Of a stretch of DNA of 64,000 nt, positions 34,389-45,988 are shown piece after piece (within the stretch, counting starts at the first letter, position 1; every line of letters begins with the position of its first letter). The notes under the pieces were generated by a model. The model was given only the letters and a program-made list of their open reading frames with translations. It had not been told where the DNA came from and searched no databases. This DNA comes from Acholoe squamosa (Eukaryota; Annelida; Polychaeta; Phyllodocida; Polynoidae), in assembly GCA_949317995.1 (NCBI GenBank), contig OX439041.1:7018001-7082000 (forward strand), in the 5' to 3' direction. A program made the translations under genes and the position numbers.

Positions 34389-34682
34389 AAGGAGTGGTCA
34401 TTATTTATCAACAAGAGGGGTGGTGGGTTTTCTTAATTTTTTACGCCACCCCCCTCGACGGCAGTAAAAAAAATTTGCGCCCCCCCCGCGCCAGAGGCGC
34501 GGAGAGTTTACGCGCCCTCTCTTTGATCTATAGTAGTGCGCGGGCTTTTTGGCTAAAAAGAGGGTAAATTTTTTTAGCCCCCCCTCAAGAGGGGTCAAAA
34601 CTTCTTTAACCCCCCCCTCGAGAGGGGTCAGAATTTTTTATGCCCCCCCCCTCAAACCCACCACCCCACCTGACCACTCCCT
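34389..34682. mobile_element. CG-rich MITE with CCCCCCTCGAGAGGGGTCA repeats
   Basis: The ends GGAGTGGTCA...GGGGTGGTGGGTTT and AAACCCACCACCCC...TGACCACTCC are inverted repeats. The inside has tandem CCCCCCTC(A/G)AGAGGGGTCA units. A partial relative is at 63474-63535. Confidence 0.7.
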
Positions 34683-34890
34683 AATCCAGAATGTTTGAAC
34701 AAAACCTTAATTGTCGGATCAGCATTGGTGTAAGAAATTAGGACAGTGGAAGACTTCCTCATTGACCACATGTACAGCTTCAAATATCTGGGGATATGGC
34801 TTGGGCAAGGGGGCAGCTTAGCATTAGGCTAGCTATGGATGGTAAATTGACTGCTGACAGTAGGGGTACACAGGTTCAGCCATAGTTTGT

Positions 34891-35256
34891 CAGGAGGGTG
34901 TTGCTCCTATAGTAAAAGGAGGAGCTGGCTAAAAATGCCCTTGTTTCCAGTCCTTTCTTTTCATGTAGCTATTACTTGTCCCTTTTGTTGCTCACAAGTG
35001 TTCATTCAAGTACGGTGCAAAAAAAGGGGGATTTGAGTAGGTGCCTAGTTGGGAGAAGTCAATCAGTATAATATACTATAGAGTGTGTGACATGACTAGG
35101 TACCTGACAGTGCTGCTCTCTCTGTTTTAGACATGGCAGGTGACTTTTCAGACTAATGTGGTGAGTGCAAGTTGAATGGTGAAACAGAGCATGACTTCTT
35201 TTGAAAAGAGGGTACCTACTGACAGCTCTTTTTACCATAGGAGCAACATGCTCCTG
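34891..35256 (-). mobile_element. MITE family 1, copy 5
   Basis: Same orientation as copy 2. Ends CAGGAGGGTGTTGCTCC and GGAGCAACATGCTCCTG. Confidence 0.85.
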
Positions 35257-36656
35257 CTGATCTTCAGTTGTTCTATTGATGGCGATCAGGTCAGGCAGGT
35301 CATGGTCATCTGTTAACTGACCATGTCTGGACGTTGTCTGCAGTAGAAAAATTTGGTTATAGCTTTATAAAGCAGTGTCTGAAAGATGTCCCCTGTGAGA
35401 TTAAGGCGTTCTCTCTACTGTAGTGGCTTAACTAAAAAACAACAGATTCATTCTGCATAATTTATTCTATGGCCGCATAAAGGCCAAACATCATGGTACA
35501 CTTTTTTCTGACAATGACCCATCTTTTTTGCAGGAAGTATGTCATAGTTAACAATTATGAACATTTAAGCTCAGCACTACATTGACAGTATTTCTATGAT
35601 ACTTTGTAGCTCAATGTGTTATGCTATTTGTGTCTGAAAGATTGACTTAAGGGTTTAATCCAATATCTATTAATCTAACATAGTGCTAACGGAAAATGGC
35701 ACTACTCTGTCTATAATCAGTACTTAGATTTCTTTATATTCAATAGAGAAAAAAAAAACTTTGCCCCAAATTATTGGGTTAAGACCACAGGTGATTTCTT
35801 CAGTTGAGGTAGGTTTTATCCCCAAGAGAACAAATGCAATCAAAGCAAACTATCCTAGTAGGATTTAAACACTTTCAGTCCCATTCGTAAAATGACAACT
35901 TTACAATTTGGTTTCATATGTACTTGCAGTGAATAGAGAGGTCATTAAGCTCATCATTACCATTAGCAATTCAGAATGAAATGTATAAAAAGCAATTTTA
36001 TATATTTTATGCATCGACCATTTTTAGGGGAAAATAGGGGTTAATACTTGGGCTGTCCAGTCAGTGAGAGCCGATTTATAGTGTCAAGGGAATTAAAAGT
36101 TGTCTTAGGGTCACATTTCGATAAGTTTCTACATTACCTTGGAAACCAGCCTACAGATTACTCTGAGCTGGGCTGGAACTATTCCCCTAGTCAGAAAAGA
36201 AATGTGAAGTGCAGGTGTCAGAAAGGTACTCTCTCCTGTCTCTAACAATTCAGCCTCTGTCAATTTCCTTGAGTGTACGTTAACAACATGCCAGCGTTCC
36301 TATTGGAATAGGCAGTTCACATTGGACTGCAGCTAGGATATTTGACAGCTAAGGAAATTGCTCCTCCTGTAATTGCTTGGAGCAATGACCCGAAGTATGT
36401 GTAAAATGTAACTGATTGGCTGAGAGATCTCTTATTGGCTTCTTTTCGACAGCTACTCAAATGCTTTAGGGCAAACCCAATATAACAGTAATAAAACACT
36501 CTCTTATTTGATTTGTTATCCCCAGAGTCGCCTGTGCATTTTCATGAGAAATCGATCAAAAAGAACAACCTAAAAATAACCAAGATATGTGACACTTCAA
36601 CATCTCTTACTCCATAAATGCAGGTTATTGCTACCAGCGGAAGGTGTCGATAGTGG
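35257..36656. other. Gene-free; dispersed repeat copy 2
   Basis: 36160-36340 is the diverged partner of 30330-30500. No gene. Confidence 0.4.
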
Positions 36657-39195
36657 TTTTTTTTGTTTTTTTTTTGAACAACTTTGAACTTTATTGGTCA
36701 TAGACATATGAGTTAACGAGCAGATGATACATAATTAGGTAGTACAAAATAATTCATCGTGTATATGAAGACCAATAAGTTCATGGGTCGAGGCGTATCA
36801 AAAGATATTATTATGCCTCTCCCCATGGTATGTAACGTTACATATATAGATTCCTGAGAATTAGGTTGACTTTGTGATATGGTACATGGCGGAGTATATA
36901 ATTGTATTTAAACAAAAGTGAATGCTTTTAAAAAAGAAATTGTTATATCTAGTCACAATCATAATGTTGCATTGAATTAAACAACCATTCATAAGTAAGA
37001 ATTCTTCACATTTCATTTCATGGGATAGTATCCATTAAATCCAATTTCATCAGGTTTTTGAAAGTACTTATTTCTTTTATGTTTCTGGTATTTGTAGGTA
37101 AAGTATTCCACAATTGTGCACATTTTACTTCTGGTCCTTTTTCGTATGCTTTACAGTTGATATTGCTATAGAAAAGTACTGGAGCATCGTGTAGGCGAGT
37201 TAGTCTATTTGCAACTCTAACATTAAGTCCTAGTCTAACCATTTTGTGTGCAAACATCTTACAATGATATTGTCTTCTGTATATAAGTCTAGGGAGATTT
37301 GCTGCATGATGAACTCTATCAGTTGAAGTTAAAATATTCAAACCAAGACATGTTTTAATACATTTGTTTTGCAGTCGTTGGAGTTCTTCAAGTAAAGTCC
37401 CATTGGCAGTATCATAGAAAATATCTGCATAATCAATAATTGGTAATACATAGGTTTTATATACTCGTAGGAGTACTGTATGTGATAGCATATGTCGTAT
37501 TTTATACAATAAAAATGATTTGTAGCGAACATTTTTCATTAATGCCTTCACATGTAGGTTAAAATTCATTTCCTGGTCAATTAATACTCCTAAATACTTA
37601 TACGAGTTGACACACAGTAGTTTCTTTCCATTTATTTCAATGTTAGGTTTTCGTAGATTTTTGAGAGTTTGAGCTGAGGAAAAAGTCATAATTTTTGTTT
37701 TGCTCTCATTTATGGTTAATTTGTTTTTGCTTGACCAGGTTATGAATTTGTTTAGAGCGTGCTGTAGAGTTGTTTCCAGTATATCGATACTAGGTCCAGA
37801 CACATATAATACACTATCATCAGCATATAACATAGTTTTATGTATATCATCCCTATGTATGCAGTCATTTATATATAGTAAGAAGAATAAAGGACCCAAG
37901 ATTGATCCTTGGGGTACTCCACAGGTCAAGGGTAATTCTGCTGATTTGATATTATTTGCCATGGTACATTGTTTTCTATTAGTTAAATAATTTCTGATTA
38001 ATTCCAAGTTTTTTCTCCTAATACCATAGCGCTCAAGTTTCTCTAATAATATCAGATAATTTACCGAGTCAAAAGCCTTTTTGATGTCAATAAATGCAGC
38101 TAAAGTAATATATCCTACGTTGCGATTTCTTAGTACATCATTTACAAAGAAGCTTATAGAGTCCGTTGTAGATTTGTCTTTCTGGTACCCCCCTTGGCGT
38201 TCAGTTAATATCGAATTAGTAGCTAGGTGCTGGGAAATAGCATTATGTATTAACCTTTCAAAAATTTTTCCTGGTACAGGAAGCACACTGATTGGACGAT
38301 AGTTTGATACATTTGTATTGTCTCCACCTTTAGGTAAGGGGGTGACTACAGCAATTTTCCAACAGTTTGGAATTTTACTAGTTTCTATACATAGTTTGAT
38401 TATTTTTTCAAATTTTTCAATCATACACAGAGCAGCTTCTTTAAATATATTTGTAGGTATATAATTAAGACAAGAAGATTTTGATGTGTCGATATCCTTC
38501 AAACACTTGATAATTTCTTCCCTAGATACTTCTAGGTCAGGCATATCATTTATACAAGTTGTACCATCAAATGACCATGGATCTGTGTGTTTACTGGCTA
38601 GATTCGGACCTATATTGACAAAAAATTCATTTATAAATGAGGCAGTATCTGGTATTTCCACTGTGTCCTTATTTTCATTTAACAAATTTATTATACCATT
38701 GTTTGATTGCTTTGATGGAATAACTTTCTTTATACTTCGCCAAAATGCTTTAGTTTCTTTGATATTATCATCACATTCTTTTTTAAAGAAATTTTGCATT
38801 GCAGTCTCTTTTTCCATGTTGACTTGATTTCGAATGGTTCTAGCTCTGTGCCAGTCGAGTACAGATCCAGATTTTCTAGCAGTAGTTAGCATTTCATTTT
38901 TTTCATTGATTCGTTCTAATAAGTAATTTGTCATCCAAGGCGAGCTTTTGTCCTTAATTCTAAATTCTCTGATAGGACACATGTTATCTAAAGTATCATA
39001 TAGGTTTTTTTCAAAAAACCTATATGTCAGCTGCACAAGTAACATGTATTTTTCGTGTCTCCATGTGTTTTTTATTTCTAGTTCCATTACATCCAGATTA
39101 AACATGTTTTTTTTTTCTTTTAAGATACTTGAACTTCCAGGATAACCATTTAATGAAAGCCATCTCAAAATGGGAAAAATACTCTTGTGTTCATG
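36657..39195 (-). mobile_element. 5'-truncated non-LTR retrotransposon (LINE)
   Basis: On the minus strand the element ends in a poly(A)-like tract (T-rich on the plus strand, 36657-36675), preceded by AATAAA at 36695-36690. It carries one long reverse-transcriptase frame and no endonuclease, so the 5' part is missing. The 5' boundary is uncertain, close to 39195. I could not identify a target-site duplication. Confidence 0.85.
37018..39168 (-). CDS. Reverse transcriptase of a jockey/CR1-like LINE (ORF2 fragment)
   Basis: This 716-codon frame encodes the RT that copies the element's RNA into DNA at the target site. Visible motifs in order: a pre-RT segment with SPWMTNYLLERI; YRPISVLPVPGKIFERL (RT fingers); LAAFIDIKKAFDSVN (first catalytic Asp); CGVPQGSILGPLFFLLYIND; LYADDSVLY (catalytic YADD); and KYLGVLIDQEMNF (thumb). 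A Cys-poor C-terminal region follows that is typical of jockey/CR1-type proteins. The N-terminal apurinic endonuclease domain of a full ORF2 is absent. The frame begins with no ATG (upstream stop at about 39195), which fits 5' truncation. There is no internal stop, so the insertion is young or selected. The clade cannot be fixed by eye. Confidence 0.9.
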   Translation of the reverse strand: MRWLSLNGYPGSSSILKEKKNMFNLDVMELEIKNTWRHEKYMLLVQLTYRFFEKNLYDTLDNMCPIREFRIKDKSSPWMTNYLLERINEKNEMLTTARKSGSVLDWHRARTIRNQVNMEKETAMQNFFKKECDDNIKETKAFWRSIKKVIPSKQSNNGIINLLNENKDTVEIPDTASFINEFFVNIGPNLASKHTDPWSFDGTTCINDMPDLEVSREEIIKCLKDIDTSKSSCLNYIPTNIFKEAALCMIEKFEKIIKLCIETSKIPNCWKIAVVTPLPKGGDNTNVSNYRPISVLPVPGKIFERLIHNAISQHLATNSILTERQGGYQKDKSTTDSISFFVNDVLRNRNVGYITLAAFIDIKKAFDSVNYLILLEKLERYGIRRKNLELIRNYLTNRKQCTMANNIKSAELPLTCGVPQGSILGPLFFLLYINDCIHRDDIHKTMLYADDSVLYVSGPSIDILETTLQHALNKFITWSSKNKLTINESKTKIMTFSSAQTLKNLRKPNIEINGKKLLCVNSYKYLGVLIDQEMNFNLHVKALMKNVRYKSFLLYKIRHMLSHTVLLRVYKTYVLPIIDYADIFYDTANGTLLEELQRLQNKCIKTCLGLNILTSTDRVHHAANLPRLIYRRQYHCKMFAHKMVRLGLNVRVANRLTRLHDAPVLFYSNINCKAYEKGPEVKCAQLWNTLPTNTRNIKEISTFKNLMKLDLMDTIP

Positions 39196-42100
39196 GGGTT
39201 ATTATCCAAGACTTGACCAGAAACCTATCCTGGTTGCAAAACATAACAGCGTTTGTTTGGTTTAATAGGTGGTGATGGCAATGAAATATATAGTTTTACC
39301 TGTTCTGGGGACACTAAGATAATATTATTCAACAATATCAGTAACATTAATGTTCTGCTACACAAGGGTGTAATTAGGACACAGGAGTTTAAGCTAACAG
39401 TTTTGCTCCAATATTAAAAAGTTGATCCTTCATGTAACAGAGAATTCATTAAGCCCACCTCATGTTACCGATCTCTATATATTATTGAGTGACATTATAT
39501 AAAATGTGGGTTAAAGGTTGAGGAGCCCAGAGCGTCTGCTTAGCATCCGGCAGATTAAAAGCCTTTTAGATTCCCACTAACTGTGAACTCAGTCAAGGAT
39601 ATTTCCCTAATGAGCTAGGTCAAGGCTTGTCACTGGCTCTTCTCATTTCAGCCTCTCAGTTTCCTGAAGTAACTATGGACAGCATGCAAGCATTCCTAAA
39701 ATTGGTAGTTCACATTTAAATGATGCCAGGATAATGTGGGAAATGTCGAGAGTGTGCCTTCAGTTTTACAAAACATCTCCCGAAGACGCCTGAGGGGGAC
39801 TTAGTGAGGTATGAAGAGGAAAGAAGGTGGATGCACAGACTAAGCAGAATCACACCCAAAGGACTTAATCTCTTGGACTAATTACTTACAGAGCAATCCT
39901 GACACTATTCTGTTCTGTTAAATAAAAAGAAAACCTAGTCAGGACCACAACTGTACACAGAATTACATGGACCTAAAAATCCATGCAGACAATGTCCTAC
40001 CACCTTTATCATGTTTTATCTTCCACTGTTAGTCATAGTAAGAGAAGATGCTGTACCCCACTTTGGGGATAGTACCCCAGAGAGGTCCAGACTCCACAGG
40101 AACTGATCTCTGTTATTTTCTTCTAGAATTTATAATATCATTATATTTTCTGACTCCCTCACTCCACAAAACTTAACTTATGGGACCACCAGCATGACAT
40201 TAATCTAAATTCTTCTATATACAGACAAACCCAGTACCTTTGATTGATTAATAATCTTTAGACTCAAATAGTATTCTTATGTATTGGGTATAAGAACATA
40301 AATTAACTTGTGTCCATACACCAAAAACTGGCGCCTGATGAGACATTCAGTTTAAAACCACATATCCCACACCTACTAAAGGGCTCAAGTTTGTCTGTAT
40401 CAAACACCAAATCACCACCCCAACATTAAAACTATGCTTAGTGAGTATCAGATTCAGAGCAATAGCAAAACATCTGCTAGGAGAGTGATAATGTATAGCG
40501 TTGCATTATGGGTAGGCAAAAACTGTAAACTGAAATCCTATTGGTTGACAGCCAGTGTGGTCATGGTGAGCACCAGTTGGATGCAAAGTCAAAAACTGAC
40601 ATTTTGTGGTAGTGCTCCTGAGGGGAAGGTGACAACACCGTTCCACTGTGTAGAACCCCTATAAAGGTTTATATCTAATACTCAATACCCACATACATCT
40701 AAGTATGCCAATATGCTATGATAGAGTTTCATCCATGTCAATCGCATTTTGTACTTTGTCTCAGTAGTAGTAGTAGGAAAGAGTTTTAATGAAATTAATT
40801 GGAGGAGATTAGGCATTAATTACATAGAGGGTATTTATATCTCATACTGGTACAACCTCAGTAAACATGTGTAATGCAATCAGTGAGCTCTCCAGCATGG
40901 ATTCAGGTCCGTACCAGTATTTCATCATGTCCATTGATAATTATGTTTGGATGCCAACATGTGAAAATACGTTTCAAAAGAAATGCGAAAAATACTTTTC
41001 AGTCAGGCCCAGTGAAAACTGTTACCAAGCCACTGGCATACAGCCACTAATGGCATCCTATTGTTTAAGTTAATGGATACATCATTAGTACCAGTGCCTG
41101 TAGGCCCCTATGCCAGTTCGGGGTGTCAGCTGATCATTGAGTGTGCCCATATATGGACAAATTGGATCATAATGTCATGATGTCATGCATTGGTTGGCTG
41201 TGATTTGCTTAGGTGCTTAAAGGCACTGGCGATAATGATGGCTCAATTAGCATAAGCATTGGGAAGTTATTAGTAGCTCTATGCAAGTGTAGTGGCATGG
41301 TTTAGAAGAGTAGGAGTGGTATCACTGAGGTCAGTATTAAACATTTTTTAAACAATTTGCACCAGTTTCTTCCTTTCTTGACTTCTTGTTTTCTTGTTTT
41401 ACTATTCAGAAATCAAGACACTCTTTATTTTCCTGTGAGTACAATTTGTGGCATGTGACCATAATTGCAAAGCACAAAGTAATCCATCGACTCAAGTAGG
41501 AGTTTTTATGTTTGTCAGACTATTAATAACCATCGCAGCCACTTCCCTTTCACTCAAATGGCTTAGTAAGAAACCCCTTTTGTTTTAGTTTTGAACAGTA
41601 GCAACCTAGACTAGCAGGAGACATGTACCTATGTAAGATTGCTATACATAATGACTGAACCTTTTCCGTATCATGACAGTACATGGATAACTGATTTACC
41701 AAATGTTTTGCTCCATTTCACATTTAAAACAGAAAGGTAGTCATGGTAATAGCTATGGTAACAGCCAACCTTGGCACCAACTTTAGCAATCATTGAATAT
41801 ATATGCTGATGTAATAAATAAGAGGGTTTTTACTCTCCCCAGGGCCACTTAAGACATGATCTCAATTTACTAAAGTAGGGGTAGACAGGATAGAGATGAA
41901 GCAATGAAGATTAAGCTAGTGGAAATTGTATGTCAGGGACCATGGGGTGTGGTTAATCCTGTTAGATCTGCTAACAACTCAGACTTTAACACGCTCTATG
42001 TATATGCATGAAATGGAATTCGGGAGCATAGGTCCTAATCTAGTATCGCTATTATAATTTTTATATCATGCATGATTGCAGACAAGTAAACTCCTCAAAA

Positions 42101-43955
42101 ACCTTATAGGTTTTATAAATTCCTGAAGATTTAAATTTGAGTTTTATATGAATCCAAACGTTTATTCGCATTGATATAGTTGAAATGTAACAAAGATTTA
42201 GTGAGACTATCTATCATAGATGGACTGCACATGGATGAAAATCCCTCATCAGTCTTACAGTGTCAATCGGTAACAGGTAAATACCGAACTTAAAGCAGAC
42301 TGATATAGGCATAATGCCAATCATTTATTTAGTTTAGAACTAACTTGTCTTGTCTCTTACTACCTTCTTTTTTGCGGACATTACAGAGACCTTGTACAGA
42401 TAGAGAGGCATTTATCCAAAATTCTGTAAGATATGTTTCAATAGTGCAAATAGGGATTCATTGTCTACGTTCATAGTCAGTCAAATTTCCATTTCCTGAA
42501 GTACAATTCATCCTTAAGAGTTTCTTGCATTCATTATCCACAACCTTTGAGATTAAAACTATGTCTCCACAAAGAGGATAACTTTGACTAGGAAAGAGTT
42601 ATTTACTATCACACAGTGAACTGTATCAGAAGTGTCTCAGGCTTATAGCAGAAGAGACATATAAAGTGTGCTCGCAATGTTTTATATCACTTGAGTGCTG
42701 TATACATCATGCTGTGGATATCATAAATCCCACTAGTAGGAGTGTAAATCCAGGCATCTTATCCATATACAATCTACCCATCAGCAGTCACTTGTGTGAC
42801 CTCTCCTGTATCTTCTGCTGACTTCCTGTGTCCTGTATCACCACATTCCATGTCTCGCTTTTAGCTCTAGGATCCAAGACCTTTGGGAGGTTAACCTAAA
42901 GATGTCTACATACCCGGATGTGTCCACTCCATAGAACTACCATAGAAATGGCTGTGCTACCTTAATCAACATGGCTTTATTGATCGTGATTATGGTACAA
43001 ACCAGTTGGAAGTGTTTATCAAGGAGTAAACCCATACTAATGCCAATTTTGTTGGGTGGACGTTTCAATATAATTGGACAACTTTTGGTTTAACTACCCT
43101 TTGGTTAAACTACCCTATGTTTATCAAAAATATAGGCGAATAGAACCTGGGAATATTGTTGCTCTCCCCTGTGAGACGGGCTATATTGATGGATGAACTT
43201 ATTTTTACATCTACCGATGGGGAATTCAGGCAAGACTTGTATCCAGGTTATTCTCTTCCTAAGGAAGGGTCATATGTGATTCTACTAAATAGGAATAAGG
43301 GGTTTAGTATTCGTTTTCTTTTTTGGAGTAGCTTGCTGCGTAGCGGCCGGGAGCGCAGTGACCGTAGAAACTTCATTATGTTTTCGGTTCGTCAGTGACG
43401 TCATGGTCACCTTGTGATGCAATTTGTGACATCATATGTTGGCCTTGACATCACATGTCGGCTGCAGAGTGGCAACTCCTATCCATGGTCCTTGCAACAT
43501 TTTTCTTGTTTATTTTGGGATGTGTTTTGTTTTTAACACAGGAGAAGGTCAATATAGTAATCCCTTCATAAGAAGAGTAGCCTAGGTCTGTAAATAATAT
43601 CTTACAGTCTGATGAAACATTACAACTTCTATTCTCAACTTCATTAGTGATGGACTCATCAAAGTTTATATTCACTTGAATCTCCCCAAATTCAAATTAT
43701 GAAATAAATGCAATGTAGGCTTTCATTAGCCCTTACGAAGATCTATACATGTCTGTGTGGGCCTATCTGTTGTGATTGTTCATAATGCACCCCTTGCTTC
43801 ATTTTGATAAATGTCAGCTCTCACTTATATATCTTACATGCTATAATGGTGCATCACCGGAGTCCTCTGGCATGCATCAATCTTGTATGGGTATGGCATG
43901 ATTCTAGCCATGCAGAGCCATGTGGAAATTAACACTTTGAAGACTGGAAGACACT
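39196..43955. other. Gene-free stretch with old repeats
   Basis: 39590-39725 is a weak third copy of the 30330 repeat. 42710-42910 (CATAAATCCCACTAG...GTCACTTGTGTGAC...) has a diverged partner at 57550-57730. 41925-42000 and 58600-58680 share a GGTCTGNGG...CTAATC...CTTCTCGTA-type block with 55380-55450. An 80-aa frame at 43156-43398 is unrecognised and unsupported. Confidence 0.35.
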
Positions 43956-43960
43956 ATATA

Positions 43961-44001
<41 letters not shown>
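43956..44001. repeat. (TA)n microsatellite at the left transposon boundary
   Basis: TA repeats immediately precede the TIR. A matching shorter (TA)n run follows the right TIR (52889-52906). The insertion target was therefore probably TA, TATA or TATATA; the exact duplication length cannot be read inside the repeat. Confidence 0.85.
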
Positions 44002-44003
<2 letters not shown>

Positions 44004-44026
44004 GTCAGATTTTTGATTTCTACCCA
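44002..44026 (+). repeat. Left terminal inverted repeat
   Basis: 25 bp, perfect inverse of 52864-52888. Homology stops at the next base on both sides. Confidence 0.95.
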
Positions 44027-44773
44027 ATTGGCATTTTCATGGTTTTACCAGTTTCTATCAGGCCTGGTATAAATCAGCTTAGTCCCAACTTGGCTTTCTT
44101 TATGTCATTTGACAGAGGACATGTATACCTTTCAGAAAAGTATAACTTTTTGCACCTGGCATGATTATTTCCTGAGATATGGACTCTCAAAGTTGAAAAA
44201 CACCCTTTTAAACCACTTTTTTGGTCATTTTTCTAACTTTGGATGCATGCAGGGAGTCCAAAAGTAATGCTATGATCACTATTTAAATTTTATTTTTTCG
44301 TTCTGGGTGTTAGTTGAGAAAATAATTCTGGTTGATGGTCAGGTAGGTGGGTTTTGTCAATCCCTGATGCCTTTTAATGGAATAGATCAACGATGTAACG
44401 ATGGTCACTATTATATTACCTCCTCAATGACCATGGAACCACTGGGAATATATTTCACCTTATACCGCCTTCCTGTAGGGTATGTTTGACTTGTATGGTG
44501 TGCCAAAAATTTTGGCTCCACTGCAAATAGTTTTCCCTCCACAGTCATTAATGTACTTTTCACAAATATAAATGTGACCATCGTTACATGTAAATTTCCC
44601 CCTCCCATGTCCATAGTTTGGCAAAAATAATTCATTCCGTCTTGGAAACTCAAATGTAGGGCTAAAATGAACAATATTGACCAGGTGTTACGTCGGTAGT
44701 TACATCCTTTCCCCCCTATCAGAGGCTACCTAGCCGATCGGTAACGATGGTCACTTTTATTTGCCTAATAGAG

Positions 44774-44840
44774 GCGGGAAAGTGTTCCACGCTGTACGTT
44801 ATCCGGCCGGAAGTAGAGCGGAGTGCGACGCATGCGCATC
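44774..44840 (+). promoter_or_regulatory. CpG-rich promoter of the transposase gene
   Basis: A short CG-rich patch upstream of the first exon holds GCGGGAAA (E2F-like, 44774-44781), CCGGAAGT (ETS/GABP-like, 44807-44814) and GCATGCGC (NRF1-like, 44830-44837). No TATA box is obvious. The combination is typical of broad housekeeping promoters of animals. Site identities come from consensus only. Confidence 0.5.
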
Positions 44841-44921
44841 ACGCAGAGGGACTTTGTTGACATTTTGATGACGATTTTGACCATCTACCTCTACAAAACA
44901 TACGCCAAAATCGAGTTCAAG
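44815..44921 (+). other. Putative first exon (5' UTR) of the transposase gene
   Basis: It ends at a strong donor, AAG|GTAAGA (44921/44922). An ATG at 44832 opens 30 codons to the donor, but joining to the acceptor at 45987/45988 puts that frame out of phase with the transposase. It is therefore most likely an upstream ORF or untranslated. The transcription start is not known. Confidence 0.5.
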
Positions 44922-45988
44922 GTAAGAATTGAAGAAAATCGATGAAATGTTATCATATATGAAGGTCCATGGAACGTTCTGGTGTAAAAATAGTGTATCG
45001 AAAACAGTTATTTACGTTAAAAGTGACCGTCATACGTCGCTTGGCATTGTGTTTTGCCGGCTCCCGCCATTACTATTCGAGTGAGAGGTCAGAAACTAGG
45101 TCCATAGCCGACATCACATACTACGGTAACGATGGTCACATTTATTCCTCGGTTCTCTGTACACCCTGTATCCGTTGTCAGATGATTGTAATGCATTTAC
45201 CAACACATTAATAGGGGAGGGTAGAGATGAATACATGTCATGGTTAAGTTAATTGGGGTATTTTCATTTTTGTCACACTCTACCAACTGCTCATATAAAA
45301 AAATACTTGTAATTTTTTGGAAAATTTCTCTTCTGACCCCTCCAAACGTGGGAAATATATTCTACTCCCACTCCTTTTAACCTCTAAAACCTGCCTGTAC
45401 CTTCTCCTGAACAATTCAGAGCAATGGAAGTAGTAGAATAGTAGTTTAATACATACTAAATCCATTTCTACTGATACCCATATAAATGTGACCATCGTTA
45501 CCGACGATTAATTATTTTTATTGATTCTTCTTCTATACTTACCCCTATCATATCTGTTGTGAATCTACTCCATTTATATGTTATATACCAATGCTAAGTA
45601 CAATTTTGAGTGGTCTTGGTACAGTCTGCACCCTCCTGGGGCCAGCAATAGCCAGAATTTATAAATGTGACCATCGTTACAAAACCAGTTTTCCTGTCAA
45701 AATACACAGTAAGCCTTGGTGCAACCTCTCCATATTTGGACACAAGATGGCCCTATGGTACTGACATCCCATGGAATAGTCATTTATTTAATACCAGATA
45801 CTTCATTTCCAACTTGGTAATAGGGTGGAGTTAATTCAACATTTTCACTTATAACATGTACATGGTTTAGTGTTATATCAAAAATAAAAGTGACCGTCGT
45901 TACAAAAGTTTGTGTGACCATCGTTACATGTCGAAAAACAATATTATATCAATTTCATGTGTTGATTCATTTCTATTTCATTTGCAGT

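Larger units (their letters stand above)
44395..45927. repeat. Left cluster of the 20-bp subterminal motif (8 copies)
   Basis: GTAACGATGGTCACATTTAT or close variants lie at 44395, 44741 and 45126 (plus) and at 44568, 45482, 45661, 45884 and 45908 (minus; coordinates are the left edge of each 20-mer). The core GTAAC-N4-GTCAC is an imperfect dyad. The first three copies are spaced exactly 173 bp apart. The cluster surrounds the promoter and first intron, so a bound protein could both pair the ends and control transcription. Confidence 0.9.

Noticed and set aside
43156-43398. 80-aa plus-strand frame
   Set aside because: Plausible composition, but no family recognised, no splice signals used and no neighbours to support it.
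43883-44164. 93-aa frame across the TA microsatellite and left TIR
   Set aside because: It encodes an Ile-Tyr run from (TA)n and crosses the transposon boundary; not a gene.
44832-44921. ATG in the first transposon exon as the transposase start
   Set aside because: Joining the donor at 44921 to the acceptor at 45988 puts it out of frame, and the other frame soon stops. The ATG at 45989 is preferred.
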